Assembly: GCA_024036415.1 (NCBI GenBank)
Contig: JAMWET010000729.1
Span: 238,501 to 302,500 of the forward strand
DNA: 64,000 nt
Reading direction: 5' to 3'
Source: Prochilodus magdalenae
Lineage: Eukaryota > Chordata > Actinopteri > Characiformes > Prochilodontidae
The notes under the pieces are model-generated. The model worked only from the letters and a program-made list of their open reading frames with translations. It ran no database searches and was not told where the DNA came from. Below, one piece after another: positions 1 to 11,344 of the stretch. Within the stretch, counting starts at the first letter, position 1, and each line of letters starts with the position of its first letter. The translations under genes were made by a program, and so were the position numbers.

Positions 1-3000
1 CACACACACAGAATAGAGTAGAGTGGTGGAGTAGAAGATAACACTGAAATAAGGACCCTCTAAACACCACGGAGGAAAGAATTTTTTCTGTATTGTCACA
101 ATACAGAAATATATAAGCCAAAACAGAATTAATTCAGAGAGAAAGCAGAGAGGTATCTGGGAAAAAGGATTGTGTCATCTAAGGTCAAACTCCTGTGAGT
201 GGCAATGTCTATGTCACTACTACATAACATACGACTCTCCGGTTCCTCCAAACACTCCAATCATTTAATTCAGATATATCCAGATGTTGTAAGTCTAAGT
301 GGCTGGACTCTTAATTAACCAATTATGGTTAAAATCCGTAATCACCTAAAGTTATTATGTATCCTCTGGGTATCTGACTACAGGACACAGAGGGGATGGT
401 GCATTAGTTACCGGGTAAATAACCTGAATGTTATTTACCCTGTAAATAGTGCTTATTGAAGAATTACACAATGAAAACAAATAGGAAAATGTAAATGCAA
501 CATATATACTTCTCTGTACATATACCTCAATACCAACCTGAGTGCAGTCCAGTACAACTGATATAGGCCTAATACTCCAACAGCTTGCTACAACATACAG
601 TGCAATTTTTTTTTTTCCTTAATGTCCATATATCGTTTTTTCCACCTTATACCATGGTAAACAATTCATTTATCTTACTTTCAAAACAGTTTCAGTCAGG
701 CACACTACACTAAAAATGTATTCTGCCTGTACATAAAACAAAATGTGCATGCTAGTTATAGTCAATGTAAATTTTTTAATGGTTAAGCTAGTGAAGCCAC
801 CAATCCAACACCACAGAAAAGCAGTTTCAGCCAAAAATGCAGGAGCATAAAAACGGAATCTGATCAACCCTGAAACAGCTGTAATGTGACATTAACAGCT
901 GTGTATTTCTTCCAGTGTTGGAGTAGTTTGACTTCTTTTAGGGTGCTTTCACATCTGCTTTGTGTGGTACGCATCAAACTTAATCTTTAGTTTAGTTGTG
1001 AATGCTACATCCATAATTGTGGATCTCTGTCCAAAAAAGACCTGGTTCAGCTAAGGTTCTAGCAGCACGTCAGAGCTGCATTGGCCGCATAATCTGACTG
1101 TTTTAATGTCTGACTATTGACAGATGCTCATATTGGTCCTGCAGCACGACCTACTGCTATTAATGGCAGCTGAGTAATAAAATAGCAGCAAAGTAATGCC
1201 TTTGATTTTGCCACTTGGATCGCAGAACATCCAGCAACCTGACTGGTTATATCCAAACTCATCATAAAGCAGCAGATGTCATGTAAGGTTTATTTAAAGA
1301 TACTGCAATTATTAAGAAAAAACGTATTAAACAAATCAGACTTCTTCATATTTTAATTTTCATATTTTTAAATCTATCTCAGGTAAATAAGAAGTATGTG
1401 CTCAAATGAGTGTTAATTATTTTGGCATAGTAATTTTTGGTATTGGCACATGGTGTCAGCAGTGAAGCTAAAACTCTAGTATTGTGACTCACAGGCTCCT
1501 TTCAGAACACCTGCAAAGGCAGTTCACATAAGGGTAGGGCTACATTGTGACAAATAAGCTTATTTGTCAGTCAAAATAAGACAGTTTCAAATCACGCTCA
1601 TCTCTGGCAGTGGTAAAACAGGTTTCGTTCAGGGACATGAATTTAAAAAGTAGCGGTTTCAGAAGGCAACAATCTAGCGTTGTCTTAACAGCTGGGTTTG
1701 ACCACCAGTATGGCAAACCGACTCAGGAATAATTGATGTCTCCTGAAAAGTAGCCACTGCAGCTGTGTGCTGTGTTTAAAGCGATGTGGTCTGAAAACAC
1801 TTAAAGGTTGAATGTCATTAATCTTGATGATTTTAACCTTGTACAGTTTTACGAACCTGAAATTTGAGTTCATCAACAAAAACAGAGAACAGGAATTTAC
1901 CAATTTCATATTACCGACCTTGGCAATGTTAATTCCAGGATATACTGAAAATGTAATATTTTGAAAATGTATGCTTGATACAAAACTTAGAACATGGCTT
2001 AAAAAATGCTGAAAACTGTGCGGGCCTGGCTAGTATCCAACATGTGTGACAGCTCTATGTCTAACACTTCTAACCTGCTCTGCCTTTCATACAGCGCTAA
2101 AATCATTATCCAGCTTCTATGGGATGCTAGCTGGACAAACCATCATACACAAACCATCATGTAGATGAACAGACAAAGCAACATGTGAATAAAGGAAAAG
2201 GCGAATTAACAATGTTGGTGTGTGGATAAACAAATGATCAAGAGATGGGCTTGAAGCTGGTCTTAATTTAACTTAGTTTCTCTGACTCTGAAACGCTTTT
2301 GTGTGGGTGGGGCAAGAGACATTAGCCTTGTAATCAGAGGCATCCTTACGTAAGTACCCAAGATTACTCAAGATTAGGACCACCCAGTCTAAAAAAGAGA
2401 GATATACTGTGAAATATGTCTGTCATTTATTGGTCATTGGAACACCATTCAAAGAGTATATTAAGTCATATCCTAGAGACTGAAGAACCTAAGACCAGAC
2501 TTAAACAACATATATACACAGCAAATAATGCTAAACAAAACGTTCTACATGACTGGGCTGTAAGTAATCCAGCAAGTAATCACCTTGAAATGTGAAACAC
2601 ACGCGCCAGATCCCATTACCTTTTATAGAATTATACATACCCAAACCAAACATAACACAAACACCATCATATGTGGGTGGAATGACCATCAATTGACACT
2701 TCTCATTAGTAGACACTTAACACTATCATGCCTTTGGCCTTGTTTCCTTGGTAGTCTACAATAGACTGTGCCTCAGCACAAGCAGCGGAAAAAACAGCAA
2801 GCAGCATAAGCATTACATGTTTATCCAATCAGCAGATCACTCATACATGCATGCGAACGCCCCCATCTCTCAATTCGATGAATTCTATTCATCTTCATTA
2901 TCCATGTAGATTTCCTGCCTTTTCCATACTGTTTTTCCTGTTAGTGTGGAACATCCCTGTGACTGACCTCTGTTCATCCCCACTTAAAAAAAATCAAATC

Positions 3001-4422
3001 ATCAAATATTAAAGGTGTGTTTACGATAATGGGCAGTCAATTTTTCTCTCCTCAGATGCCACATTATTAATTCATGCGGTTAAAGCGACTTTCCAGCGAT
3101 TAATGGGGATGCGCCACACTTTGGTGAGATTGCTTTCTGAGGAAAAAGAACAGACGTTTTCAGCCGTCAAGCGATACATTATCAGCCTGTACTTGTACTG
3201 TTGAGTGAGTCTCATCTATAGAAAGCTCCATGCTGCTGAAAGCCCACAATGAGAGAGCGATTCTGAGCAGTATGAGTGGCCGTGGCTTAATCCTTATCAA
3301 TTGTGGTCAACCATACATCAAATTAAGACCTTCAATACATAAAATGAAGCGGCGTTATCTGGTTTATTACACGTGGATTTAAAATTAAGTGCCTGGTGTT
3401 TGATGCCTAATGGATTACAGGAACGGCACATTAACACTGTGCTACAATATCTGGGTCCAATTCAGCGGCTATGTTGGCACCACGCTGGAAAGTTCCATTT
3501 CGCATTTTGTCAGAGATAAATATTTGCAGTGATGAAACCAGACTGCTGTTAAAAGGCTGTACATGCTCAGAAACACCCAGTGAGGTTTTTATTGATATGA
3601 ACCTGTGTATATTCAATATGCCACCCGTGTACTGTTATTCCATCTAATATCACTGCCTTTCAATTTAGTAGAAAGAAAACGAGGTCTAAATCGTTCCTAT
3701 TCTTCCCTTTTCTTTGTTCTGCTGTTAATGGAAATATGTCATGACTGTGGCGCAAACCCACATAGCTAGCCCCACACATTCACAAATGATTATGATTCTG
3801 CATAAACTCTAAATATAAGACACTGTTTGAAACAAAGCAGAAGTCAAAGATCATTCCCAAGTCAAACACACTGAGTCGGTTTTCCAGATAGGGTTTAAGC
3901 GTAGACCTGGACTGCATTCTTCTTTCCAATAGAGAATCTCTAGAATTTAGAATTCTGCACAGTTCAGGATTAAGCCCAAAGGGGAATTCCAGCAATTAGT
4001 CAAAATGTCTGAATAATTCTGTATATTCTCAATAATTCTTTGAGATGTAAACAGATTCATTCAGAGTGAGAGATTAATTGTAGAGAAACATATAGACGCA
4101 CATTTCTTACTGGTGGTGGTGCTGATATAAACAAAGGCTTGCCGTATCTACAACACAAATACCGTCATTTACTGCATTTTATTATCTTTTTTATTTTTTT
4201 CTAAACCAGAAACCACTGCTGACCACTGCTGACTTTACACATTTGTTCATTGTAACATTGATGATGGTAAAATAGTCATAAATCTGAAGTGAAAATAAAG
4301 TTTTCTTTAAGCACTATAACATACTGCATGTACTATGAATGGATTAAAATAAATAGGTTAATATACATTTTGAGCCAAAACGCATATATATTATATGCTA
4401 TACGTCATAAACACACACACAC

Positions 4423-4505
<83 letters not shown>

Positions 4506-4766
4506 TATATGAATGACTTTGTCTACATCTAAATCACTTCATTGTGTTGAATTTCTGAAACACTGGTGGAGTTCCCCTTTGGCCCCGTCTGGGTACCTAA
4601 CCCAGTGTGTTAGCACCTTAACTGAACTGACTCCTGTGCTCTACTGAATTCAGTTTCTAGGTACTGTTTACTGATAAAAGAGCACAATAAAGCTGCGATT
4701 TTAATGCAGAAACACTGAAGCAGAAACTGGAGTTATATACTGAGACGAGGATGGAGGTAAACTCAC
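1..4766 (-). other. piezo2: piezo2 intron 1 (partial)
   Basis: This follows the GTGAGT donor of piezo2 exon 1 on the minus strand, so it should be the start of intron 1, running out of the window. I found no second piezo2 exon here. Most of it is AT-rich unique sequence without a credible reading frame; the short open frames lack splice context and similarity to anything I recognise. A stretch at about 3050-3330 is non-repetitive and less AT-rich than its surroundings and could be regulatory. The first ten bases are the edge of a CA microsatellite. Confidence 0.7.
4410..4500. repeat. compound CA/TA microsatellite
   Basis: About 12 CA dinucleotides run directly into about 33 TA dinucleotides. 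It lies in piezo2 intron 1, roughly 270 bp inside the first donor. Likely length-polymorphic. Confidence 0.97.
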
Positions 4767-4830
4767 CTGCGGCCAGGCAAAATGGCAGCAGCAGCCTGAA
4801 GATGAGTCCACACACGACCTCACTCGCCAT
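4767..4830 (-). CDS. piezo2: PIEZO2 first coding exon (mechanosensitive cation channel)
   Basis: On the minus strand an ATG at 4830 opens 21 codons plus one base, then GTGAGT (4766-4761) forms a strong donor. The peptide begins MASEVVCGLIFRLLLP and continues FCLAA. From family knowledge, vertebrate PIEZO2 starts MASEVVCGLIFRLLLPICLA, whereas PIEZO1 starts differently, so this is PIEZO2 rather than PIEZO1. PIEZO2 is a very large trimeric plasma-membrane channel that opens on membrane stretch and serves touch and proprioception. This exon encodes the start of its first transmembrane helix. The rest of the gene lies beyond position 1. The start codon context (GGACCATGG) is close to the Kozak optimum. 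Fish carry several piezo2 copies (2a, 2b) and one exon cannot tell which this is. Confidence 0.9.
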
Positions 4831-5300
4831 GGTCCGGGGGTCTCACATCCAGCTTGGCTCAAAACGTTAAAAAAGCAGAGAGCTTCTGTTATCCGGGTCA
4901 ATGACAGTAGGAGAAGTTGCCCGTAGTGGTTCTCTCCTCGAGTCCGAACAAGGCGGCATCGCGCTACATGAGTCCCCCCTCGGTGGGTCTTCAAGCCTTT
5001 CTATTTCTCCGCTTTACTCCCCACTACCGACAGCTTCTCAGCTTCACGGGTCATGCTGTTCATTAAGGTGGTAAACTCACCTCGACGCAAGAACGAAGCC
5101 AGGTATCGGTAAATCACAGCGGTCAGCTCTGTGGTACAAGTTAGATGAGTTTTCTGGCTTTTCTGTCAGGCGCGCGACACTGCTGGAGCAGCGTAACGGT
5201 CAACCGACTCAACGGTTAACGGTGAATATCGACAGCAGCGCTCACCGGAGTGCCGGAGTATAGTAAAGGTTCATTCTACCGGTCGGCAGAGCACACCGAG
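4831..5300 (-). promoter_or_regulatory. piezo2: piezo2 5' UTR and probable start region, with upstream reading frames
   Basis: Upstream of the piezo2 ATG the sequence is markedly CpG-rich. If transcription starts above 4970, the leader contains a minimal ATG-TAG start-stop at 4969-4964 and a separate 30-codon upstream frame from ATG at 4959 to TAA at 4867 (begins MPPCSDSRREPL). A second donor-like GAG/GTGAGTTTACC on the minus strand at about 5078-5066 closely resembles the exon 1 donor (CAG/GTGAGTTTACC) and might end an alternative non-coding exon. The transcription start is not determined. Confidence 0.5.
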
Positions 5301-5665
5301 ATAATAATGAGTGTTAACAAAGTAAAAAGACTCGGTCTCTGAGGCGCCTTTCCTCCGAGCCTCTGTCAAAAACTCGGCGAGGCCCCACTGAGTGAAGAGC
5401 TGCCCGCTCGCGGGGCAATAACAAAATAGTTCATACGCAATCAGCGCTACGACCAATAAGAATAAGCGCGAGCGACCAGAGCGACCGCTGTGCTTCGTTC
5501 CACACCCGTATTCAGACAAGGCCCGCCTCCTGCGCTATGATTGGCTAATAGTGTCCAACAGACAGCAATTCGATAGGTAGGCTTATAAATGCTAGCTAAT
5601 GCCTGCGCAGGTGGCGGGATCGCCACAACCAATCCTCGTTCAGGGGGCGGGGCATGGCTGATTAC
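5300..5665. promoter_or_regulatory. CpG-rich promoter block with CCAAT and GC boxes
   Basis: GC-rich sequence with CCAAT-type motifs at about 5452-5457 (ACCAAT), 5537-5544 (ATTGGCTA) and 5629-5634 (ACCAAT), a GC box at about 5645-5653 (GGGGGCGGGG) and a TATA-like CTTATAAAT near 5581. It sits just upstream of piezo2 and is the likely core or proximal promoter. It could also act in the plus direction, but I see no plus-strand gene starting here. Confidence 0.55.
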
Positions 5666-6270
5666 GAGTGGAGCAAAGCACCAGCCTTTTGTAGGAACTC
5701 CGGTCTATTAAAAAGAAGAGCTTTGCAGAAAGGATTATTCCTGTTTCAGATTCATTTCCTGACAGACGAGTTAATATCTAATAACAGAGTCAGGTTTCCT
5801 ATCACGATACAACCATTTTTTATTTTCATTTTCCATGAATCTAGTAGGCCAGTATTTCATTCTCTGTATTTCGAGCCCCGGAGAAAGCAGTCATAGCAGG
5901 GGAAGTCGTGCACTTCGCCAAGAATGTAGACAAACAATTATCATATCTCTGCGTGTTACTCAGAAACAGACCACCGATTTAGGTCCATTACTCTGAGCTG
6001 ACCATGTGGGTCCACACAGGTCTTATGAAAAAAATTCCAGCCCTGTCTGTCCCGAGGATTTCCCAGCAGGCTGTCCTCAAACAGCATAATGGTCTATTAA
6101 ATCTACATAGCCCTCAAGAGTCTACAGTCTACATTTTATGGAGAGATTATTATAGGAATACCGAAACTGTGTTGGGTCTGTGTAGTGGTCTGTAAAAAGG
6201 GGCCCGCAAAATACTGGTAAAAGTGCATTAAAGCCAAATAGACCCCATACAGAATGTTCGCAAGCTGACT
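5666..6270. other. unassigned intergenic sequence
   Basis: No gene or recognised repeat seen. The open frame starting at 5654 has no family resemblance. Confidence 0.4.
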
Positions 6271-6271
6271 C

Positions 6272-6278
6272 AACACAC

Positions 6279-6365
<87 letters not shown>

Positions 6366-6368
6366 CAC
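6272..6368. repeat. AC microsatellite with ACGC interruption
   Basis: About 97 bp of AC dinucleotides, interrupted by an ACGC tetranucleotide run near 6333-6353. Confidence 0.97.
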
Positions 6369-6539
6369 GATAATATAAGATGTGCATATATGCAAATTGC
6401 CTAAAAATATTTCTTTATATATTTAAACATAAGAAATGTCTATAAAAACTGTATATTCTAAAACAGACAATAGACCATCAAAGGACAACTGACAATAGAT
6501 AGATGAGGTAGCAGTTAGTTATTGCACATACCTCGGATA

Positions 6540-6880
6540 ACTTATAGTGTTATATAATTATTGCACATCAAGAGTTTGTTGTTTCTTTGTTTTGTTTTTT
6601 GATTTGTTTTTTTATTGTAGAAGAATATATATTGCACACTGGAGAACAAATAGTGCAGTCAGTGATGAACAGAACAGAGCTGGAATGGCACACTGGAACA
6701 GTATGCAGTGCTCTATTGCAGTCAGGGCCAGTGAAGCGTTCAGGTAGCGTTCAGTTCACTTCTACTGAGCACAGTGTTCTCAGTGTGTGTGATTGGAAGT
6801 GTTCAGTCCCGTACGGCTCTGGGGTAAAAACCGTTTCTGAGTCTGTTTGTCTGGGATGTGATGGACTTAAAGTTTACCGG
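6540..6880 (+). repeat. retroelement-tail-like interspersed repeat
   Basis: Contains repeated phrases around 'attgcacact' and a segment 'gttcagtcccgtacggctctgggg' that resembles the 3' regions of fish non-LTR elements. Identification is by familiarity only. No intact frame. Confidence 0.3.
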
Positions 6881-7238
6881 ATGCTGGTCCACCTTGTAGA
6901 TGTAGAGTCAGAGACGGTAGCTCATCTGCTGCTGCACAGTTTGTGTTGGTCATCCTCTAGTCCTTCATCAGTGGTCACAGGACGCTGCCCACAGGGTACT
7001 GTTAGCTGGATAGTGTTGATTGGTGGACTGTTCTCAGTCCAGCAGTGACACTGAGGTGTTAAGCATTGCTGTGTCTGATCTACTTAGACCAGCACAGGCT
7101 AACACACCACCACCATGTCAACAAATGGAACACAGTCTGTAATTGTAGAACTACATGCATCTATGTGAAAGTGGAGCTAAAATGGATAAAAATTGTAGAC
7201 ACTTTAAGGTGGTTCTAATGTTATGGCTAATTGGTGTA
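6881..7238 (+). mobile_element. half of a palindromic non-autonomous DNA element (family P)
   Basis: The sequence from 'accagcacaggctaacacac' to the end 'ttctaatgttatggctaatt' matches the copies at 38010-38315, 38530-38855 and, inverted, 63787-64000. The family reads as long inverted halves bearing 'gatcagccataacatt' termini. No coding capacity seen. Confidence 0.55.
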
Positions 7239-7558
7239 GTCACATAGTCACTAATAATTTAATAACTGCTTAGAAATCTACATCAAAACAGTAAGACATT
7301 AAAAATTTATTATTTACAGTATTGTGCATCAGTCAGAGGCCATCTGTCATATTCCAGGGAAAAACCGCCCATCAGCGATGAGTTTCCCCAGATTACCAGT
7401 CATCGACTCCTACACACACCTGACCCGTGTCTACCTCATTATTGTTCCTACATTACACAGACTTTGGTTCATGTCTTTCCAAGGTATTAGTACTCAGTGA
7501 GTGTATTTGCATGCATTTAATAGATCAGGCATAATTGGATTTATCCAGTTATTTAAGG
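7239..7558. other. unassigned sequence
   Basis: No gene or recognisable repeat. Confidence 0.4.
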
Positions 7559-7745
7559 CATTTACATTTAAGGCATTTAGCAGATGCTCTTATCCAGAGC
7601 GACTTACAACCGTGCTTAGTGTTCCGTTGGATAATATTCCAGCTAGTAGGAAGTTTAGAGCCTAAAACTCACCACAAGCTCAGACACTGCCCGAACAGGG
7701 GCCAGTGCTGGTACCTAGAGATTAATACACAGACATAGAGCAAGT
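7559..7745 (-). repeat. interspersed repeat A ending in the GGATAAGAGC module
   Basis: Read on the minus strand it contains 'cactgcccctgttcgggcag', 'ccaacggaacactaagcacg' and then the 'cgctctggataagagcatct' module with 'ttaaatgtaaatg'. The same order occurs at 33932-34093, and a fragment at 62628-62695. A short non-autonomous teleost repeat. Confidence 0.6.
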
Positions 7746-8150
7746 AAAGCATTACCTGGCAACCCCAGCCCAGTGCTCATTCCTATAGAGGAAAAAAGGT
7801 CATTATAAGTGCAACACAATACACATTGACAAAGGTCAATGTGTTGCACAGTTATCTGTTTATTCAAACGGCCATGTGAACAGCAAACTCCGACCCCTTA
7901 AATCTCTGATTGAAGCCCAGAATAAAACTATTAAGAAATCCAATAAAGAGAGCTAAAATGTAGCTGAGTAGCGGTGTGTTTCAGTGCATGTTACTTCATT
8001 TTCTTTCATGTTTCTCACTCTGCACGTGTGTGAAGACAGATTGCGTATGTAATAAATTACCAACAAAATCTGATATTGTGTAAGTATCTGATTATTAAGT
8101 ACATGTAAATGTATTTTTCAATTTTTAGCTGCTTATATTCCTTAAACACT
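7746..8150. other. unassigned sequence
   Basis: AT-rich, no gene seen. A small imperfect palindrome around 'cacattgacaaaggtcaatgtg' lies at about 7830-7852. Confidence 0.4.
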
Positions 8151-8154
8151 TAAA

Positions 8155-8272
8155 AACAAGAATAGCTACACCCAGAAGGAAGTGTCAGATTGCAGCTCCA
8201 TATGCATACGCCTAAAAACAAATCATTCATCTTGGGGCTGACCATGGTGCCTCCACAGACCATCCCGCTTCC
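8155..8272 (-). mobile_element. Tc1-like family B fragment
   Basis: Starts with the family's terminal sequence 'aatagctacacccagaagga' and jumps to the internal piece 'gctgaccatggtgcctccac', as in the fuller copies at 20075 and 35353. Most of the transposase region is deleted. Confidence 0.55.
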
Positions 8273-8275
8273 TAG

Positions 8276-8700
8276 AGCTACATTTACATTTATGGTATTT
8301 AGCTGACGCTCTTGTCCAGAGCGACTTACAAGGTTAATCATATTACAGGTGGGCCAATGTAGTGTTAGGAGTCTTGCCCAAGGACTCTTATTGGTGTAGC
8401 ACAGCATAGATTAGATTAGATTAGATTAGATTCAACTTTATTGTCATTGTGCAGAGTACAGGTACAGAGCCAATGAAATGCAGTTAGCATCTAACCAGAA
8501 GTGCAAGTACAGTATTATTTACATAAAGAGCCGAAATAATAAATATATAAGCATATCTATGAATGTATAGAGCAGCATTTACAATAAATGTTTCAACAGT
8601 ATAGTCACCTAGACTGGGATTTGAACCACAGTCTCCCACGTGTGGTGTTGGCTCTGGAGCAGGTAGTGGTCTTATCCGCTGAGCTACACCAACCACACGT
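8276..8700 (-). mobile_element. tRNA-derived SINE, split by a LINE tail
   Basis: On the minus strand 8700-8599 is a tRNA-like head with an A box (TAGCTCAGCGG) and a B box (GGTTCAAATCC), and 8405-8276 is the body and GGATAAGAGC tail, matching the intact copy at 49634-49856. The two parts are separated by a LINE 3' end. Confidence 0.75.
8406..8598 (-). mobile_element. LINE 3' end inserted in the SINE
   Basis: Minus strand reads '...caatgacaataaagttgaat' followed by GATTA-type pentamers (plus strand: repeated 'attag', 8406-8432), typical of CR1/L2-like or Rex-type 3' ends. Flanks share 'atag', consistent with a short target duplication. Confidence 0.7.
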
Positions 8701-8759
8701 TCTATGATGCAACCTCTCTCTTAATGCTTAATTTGCTTTCAATGTCGTCTCTGATGTTC

Positions 8760-8880
8760 ACTTCACAGGTCAAGGATGCTACCAAACCACGGCATGAGTC
8801 AGAATAGAAAGCATGTGCAACAGGAAGATCGTATGTAGTCAGTCAGCGATAAGGCTCGGTCTTGCCTACTTCAGATGTGC
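8760..8880. repeat. repeat segment shared with 22425-22555
   Basis: 'aaggatgctaccaa', 'gagtcagaat', 'catgtgcaacaggaagatc' and 'tatgtagtcag' recur in the same order at 22432-22555, just before a family B end. Not otherwise identified. Confidence 0.55.
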
Positions 8881-8889
8881 ACTTCTGTT

Positions 8890-9185
8890 CTTTTCAGGAG
8901 ACCCACTTTCAGTTTCTCAAAGAAACCTGCAGCCATAATTTTCCACACTTCCAAAGTTCAGCGCTCAAAGTTACTCATGATCCAAATATACCCAAACACA
9001 TTCAGTGATGTTAAGGTCTGGACTCTGGGGTGGCCAGTCCATTGTTCTAAGACCCCATATGTTGTTTGATTTGCACATGGTCAGTTTCTCAGTGAGGGCT
9101 TCCTGACAGCTACACATGGTATTAGTCCCCTAGTGTGTAGGTGTCTTCCCACAGGATGGACAGAAGCATGTGTGGACGTTTTAAG
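8890..9185 (-). mobile_element. probable Tc1/mariner fragment
   Basis: Plus strand 'gatgttaaggtctggactct' followed by 'ggggtggccagtccattgtt' is the antisense of the PDLNxI...-type catalytic region seen in fish Tc1 elements. Badly decayed; no frame survives. Confidence 0.45.
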
Positions 9186-10640
9186 ATTAAGACTTTCTCC
9201 CATTTTTCCCAAATTTTAAATGGAATGGTTCTACCCCATCTTAATTATAAGTCAATTTCTGTCTGAGGCTAAGTATATTTTCCAGTTTTGGAAAATCTAT
9301 TTTTCTTCCTTGACTTCCTTTGCAAGTGGCTTATCTTCTATGTAATCTCCTCTAAAATATCTCCAGAGCAACAAATGACCCGTAATCACGGCTGTGACTA
9401 GCGTTAAATAAATGAAAGGTGATCTCTGCACTACTGATATGTTTATATTGTTATATTGTTTATATGTTTATATTGTTAATGGAGTGTTCTATAAGACACC
9501 CATTCACGTCATTAAAATGTTCTCAGTGTAGAGCAAAGTCACTGCCTTAAAATACATTTAATGTCAAGTTGGCTTCTAATGGCTTTGATTAGAAAGGAAG
9601 AACTGATGTTACATTTCGTAGCTCCTACATTATGTTGTAAACTATTTAAAGACCACTTTTAGGTATAGAATTACATCGTCACTTGCTTTTTTGAAGAACC
9701 TATTAGGCTGCTTAGCTGTAGCTTTTAGTGCCTAACAACTTCCCCACGTCTAATAATAGATACACTGGGGTTTCGTCTTGGTTTATTTGGTAGATCAGCC
9801 TATCAGTTGGGCTTTTTTGGCTCCCACTTGAGGGCTATTGCTGTAGCAACTTCGGACAAGACACCAAAGTATCTTCAGGAGGATTGATGTCAATGTAAGG
9901 CAGAGGTGTAAAACTGACAGTCTTAAACCTGACATTATATCGTCGCTGTCCAATGAAAAACATGTATCTCCATTTTTGACAATTTTCACTTTTATTCATC
10001 ATTTGATCACATGAGCTGCTGTTTTTGAATGTTGAATTTCATGATGAATGGGCAAATAGAAATGGCCAAAAGATCGCTTGGAGAAAATCTGGTTCCATTG
10101 ACTTGCATTAGAATTAAATTGGGTTTTGGCCTTTCCTGTAAAGTCGCTAATTTGAAGATACTTGTTTTTCTTTGGACAGCGACGATATTTACACAATTTT
10201 CCACTTTTTCAAACTTTACTTTTTGTAACAGCTGTATGAAACTGTACATATTGGTGGTTGCTATGACAACAATGTTATTTCCCCATACATTAAGACATTT
10301 CCACAATCATTTGAGTTCTGAAATGTATTAAATTTGTTACGGTGCCATATATATAAAAACAGTAATAGTAAAAAATCAACTGCAGTGATTTTATTCAATG
10401 CTTAACAAGCTGCACTGCACCATATTCGTTTTGGCAGGCCCAGTTAGGCTTACCTTGTTGTGAAACATGCGGTTAGTCAGTGTTGACAATATGCACAATA
10501 TGCTCAGGAAAGTGTACTGTGACAATTTATCATAATAACTATTAAATATCGTCATATTGTCCTGCCACACATACATCAACACTGCCATATCAAAACACAT
10601 TCCTTATTTTTTCCACACATTGCCAGAGATTGACTGCAGC
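9186..10640. other. unassigned, mostly AT-rich sequence
   Basis: No gene recognised. The part 10030-10330 is open on both strands for about 100 codons, but the text ('ctggttccattgacttgcat' and so on) looks like a common fish interspersed repeat rather than a gene. Short TATTGTTTA repeats at 9437-9480. Confidence 0.35.
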
Positions 10641-11290
10641 TGTTATCGCTCTTGCTTGTTCTCTGGGCACTTTACCTTGTGCTCAGTGAGTGAAACACAT
10701 GATCGATTGGATTGGGGTCAGGCGATTGACTTGGCCATTGTACCATTCCCTTTCTTTGCTGTGAAAACCTTTATTCGCTGTTTATCTGCACTATGAAGCA
10801 CCACTGAAGCTACGCAAGTCATACAGCTGTATACACTTCAGAGTTCATCCCGCTGTTTATGTCTGTGATCACATCATCAATAAATACAAGGGACCCAGTT
10901 CCACTGGCAGCAGTACATACCCATGCCATAACCACTCCAGATGAGGAGGTATGATTGGATCATAAGCAGCTCTCTTCCTCCTCCATCTGCCCATAAGATG
11001 TGGTTCCAGAACAGTTTCTTGGCTCTAATTTCATAACACTATTTTAGCCACGCTGATTTCGGTTTATGTCTTGTGGTAAACTCTCTGTGTTTACTCTGGT
11101 TTTTACCCTCCTGATTGCTGACACAGATAGGCCGATGCGCTGAAAGGTGTTCTTAATTTGGCTAGATGTTGTGAAAGGGGTTTCTTCACCAGGGAAAGAA
11201 TTCTTCTGCTTTCCACCACAGAGGTTTTCCAGCTTCTTTTTGGCTGTCCTGTTTCTAAGATGACGCATCCTTTCGTATCTATATATGAAT
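10640..11290 (-). pseudogene. Tc1-like transposase relic
   Basis: On the minus strand 11260-11050 translates in pieces to GGKQ, FPGEETPFTTSSQIKNTFQR and LSVS, a Tc1-type N-terminal helix-turn-helix region. 10980-10700 gives scattered catalytic-domain pieces (HLEWLWHG, FTAKKGNGTMAKSI). Multiple stops and frame breaks make it inactive. Confidence 0.6.
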
Positions 11291-11344
11291 ACTTTTGGCA
11301 ATATATATTTTTTAATATATACATATTCTTGCATGGTACTGTGA

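Noticed and set aside
6122..6387. Cysteine/valine-rich minus-strand frames over the AC microsatellite
   Set aside because: Translation of a dinucleotide repeat (CVCVCV); not a gene.
10007..10331. About 100-codon frames on both strands
   Set aside because: Open in both directions, AT-rich, no domain, and the wording resembles a dispersed fish repeat.
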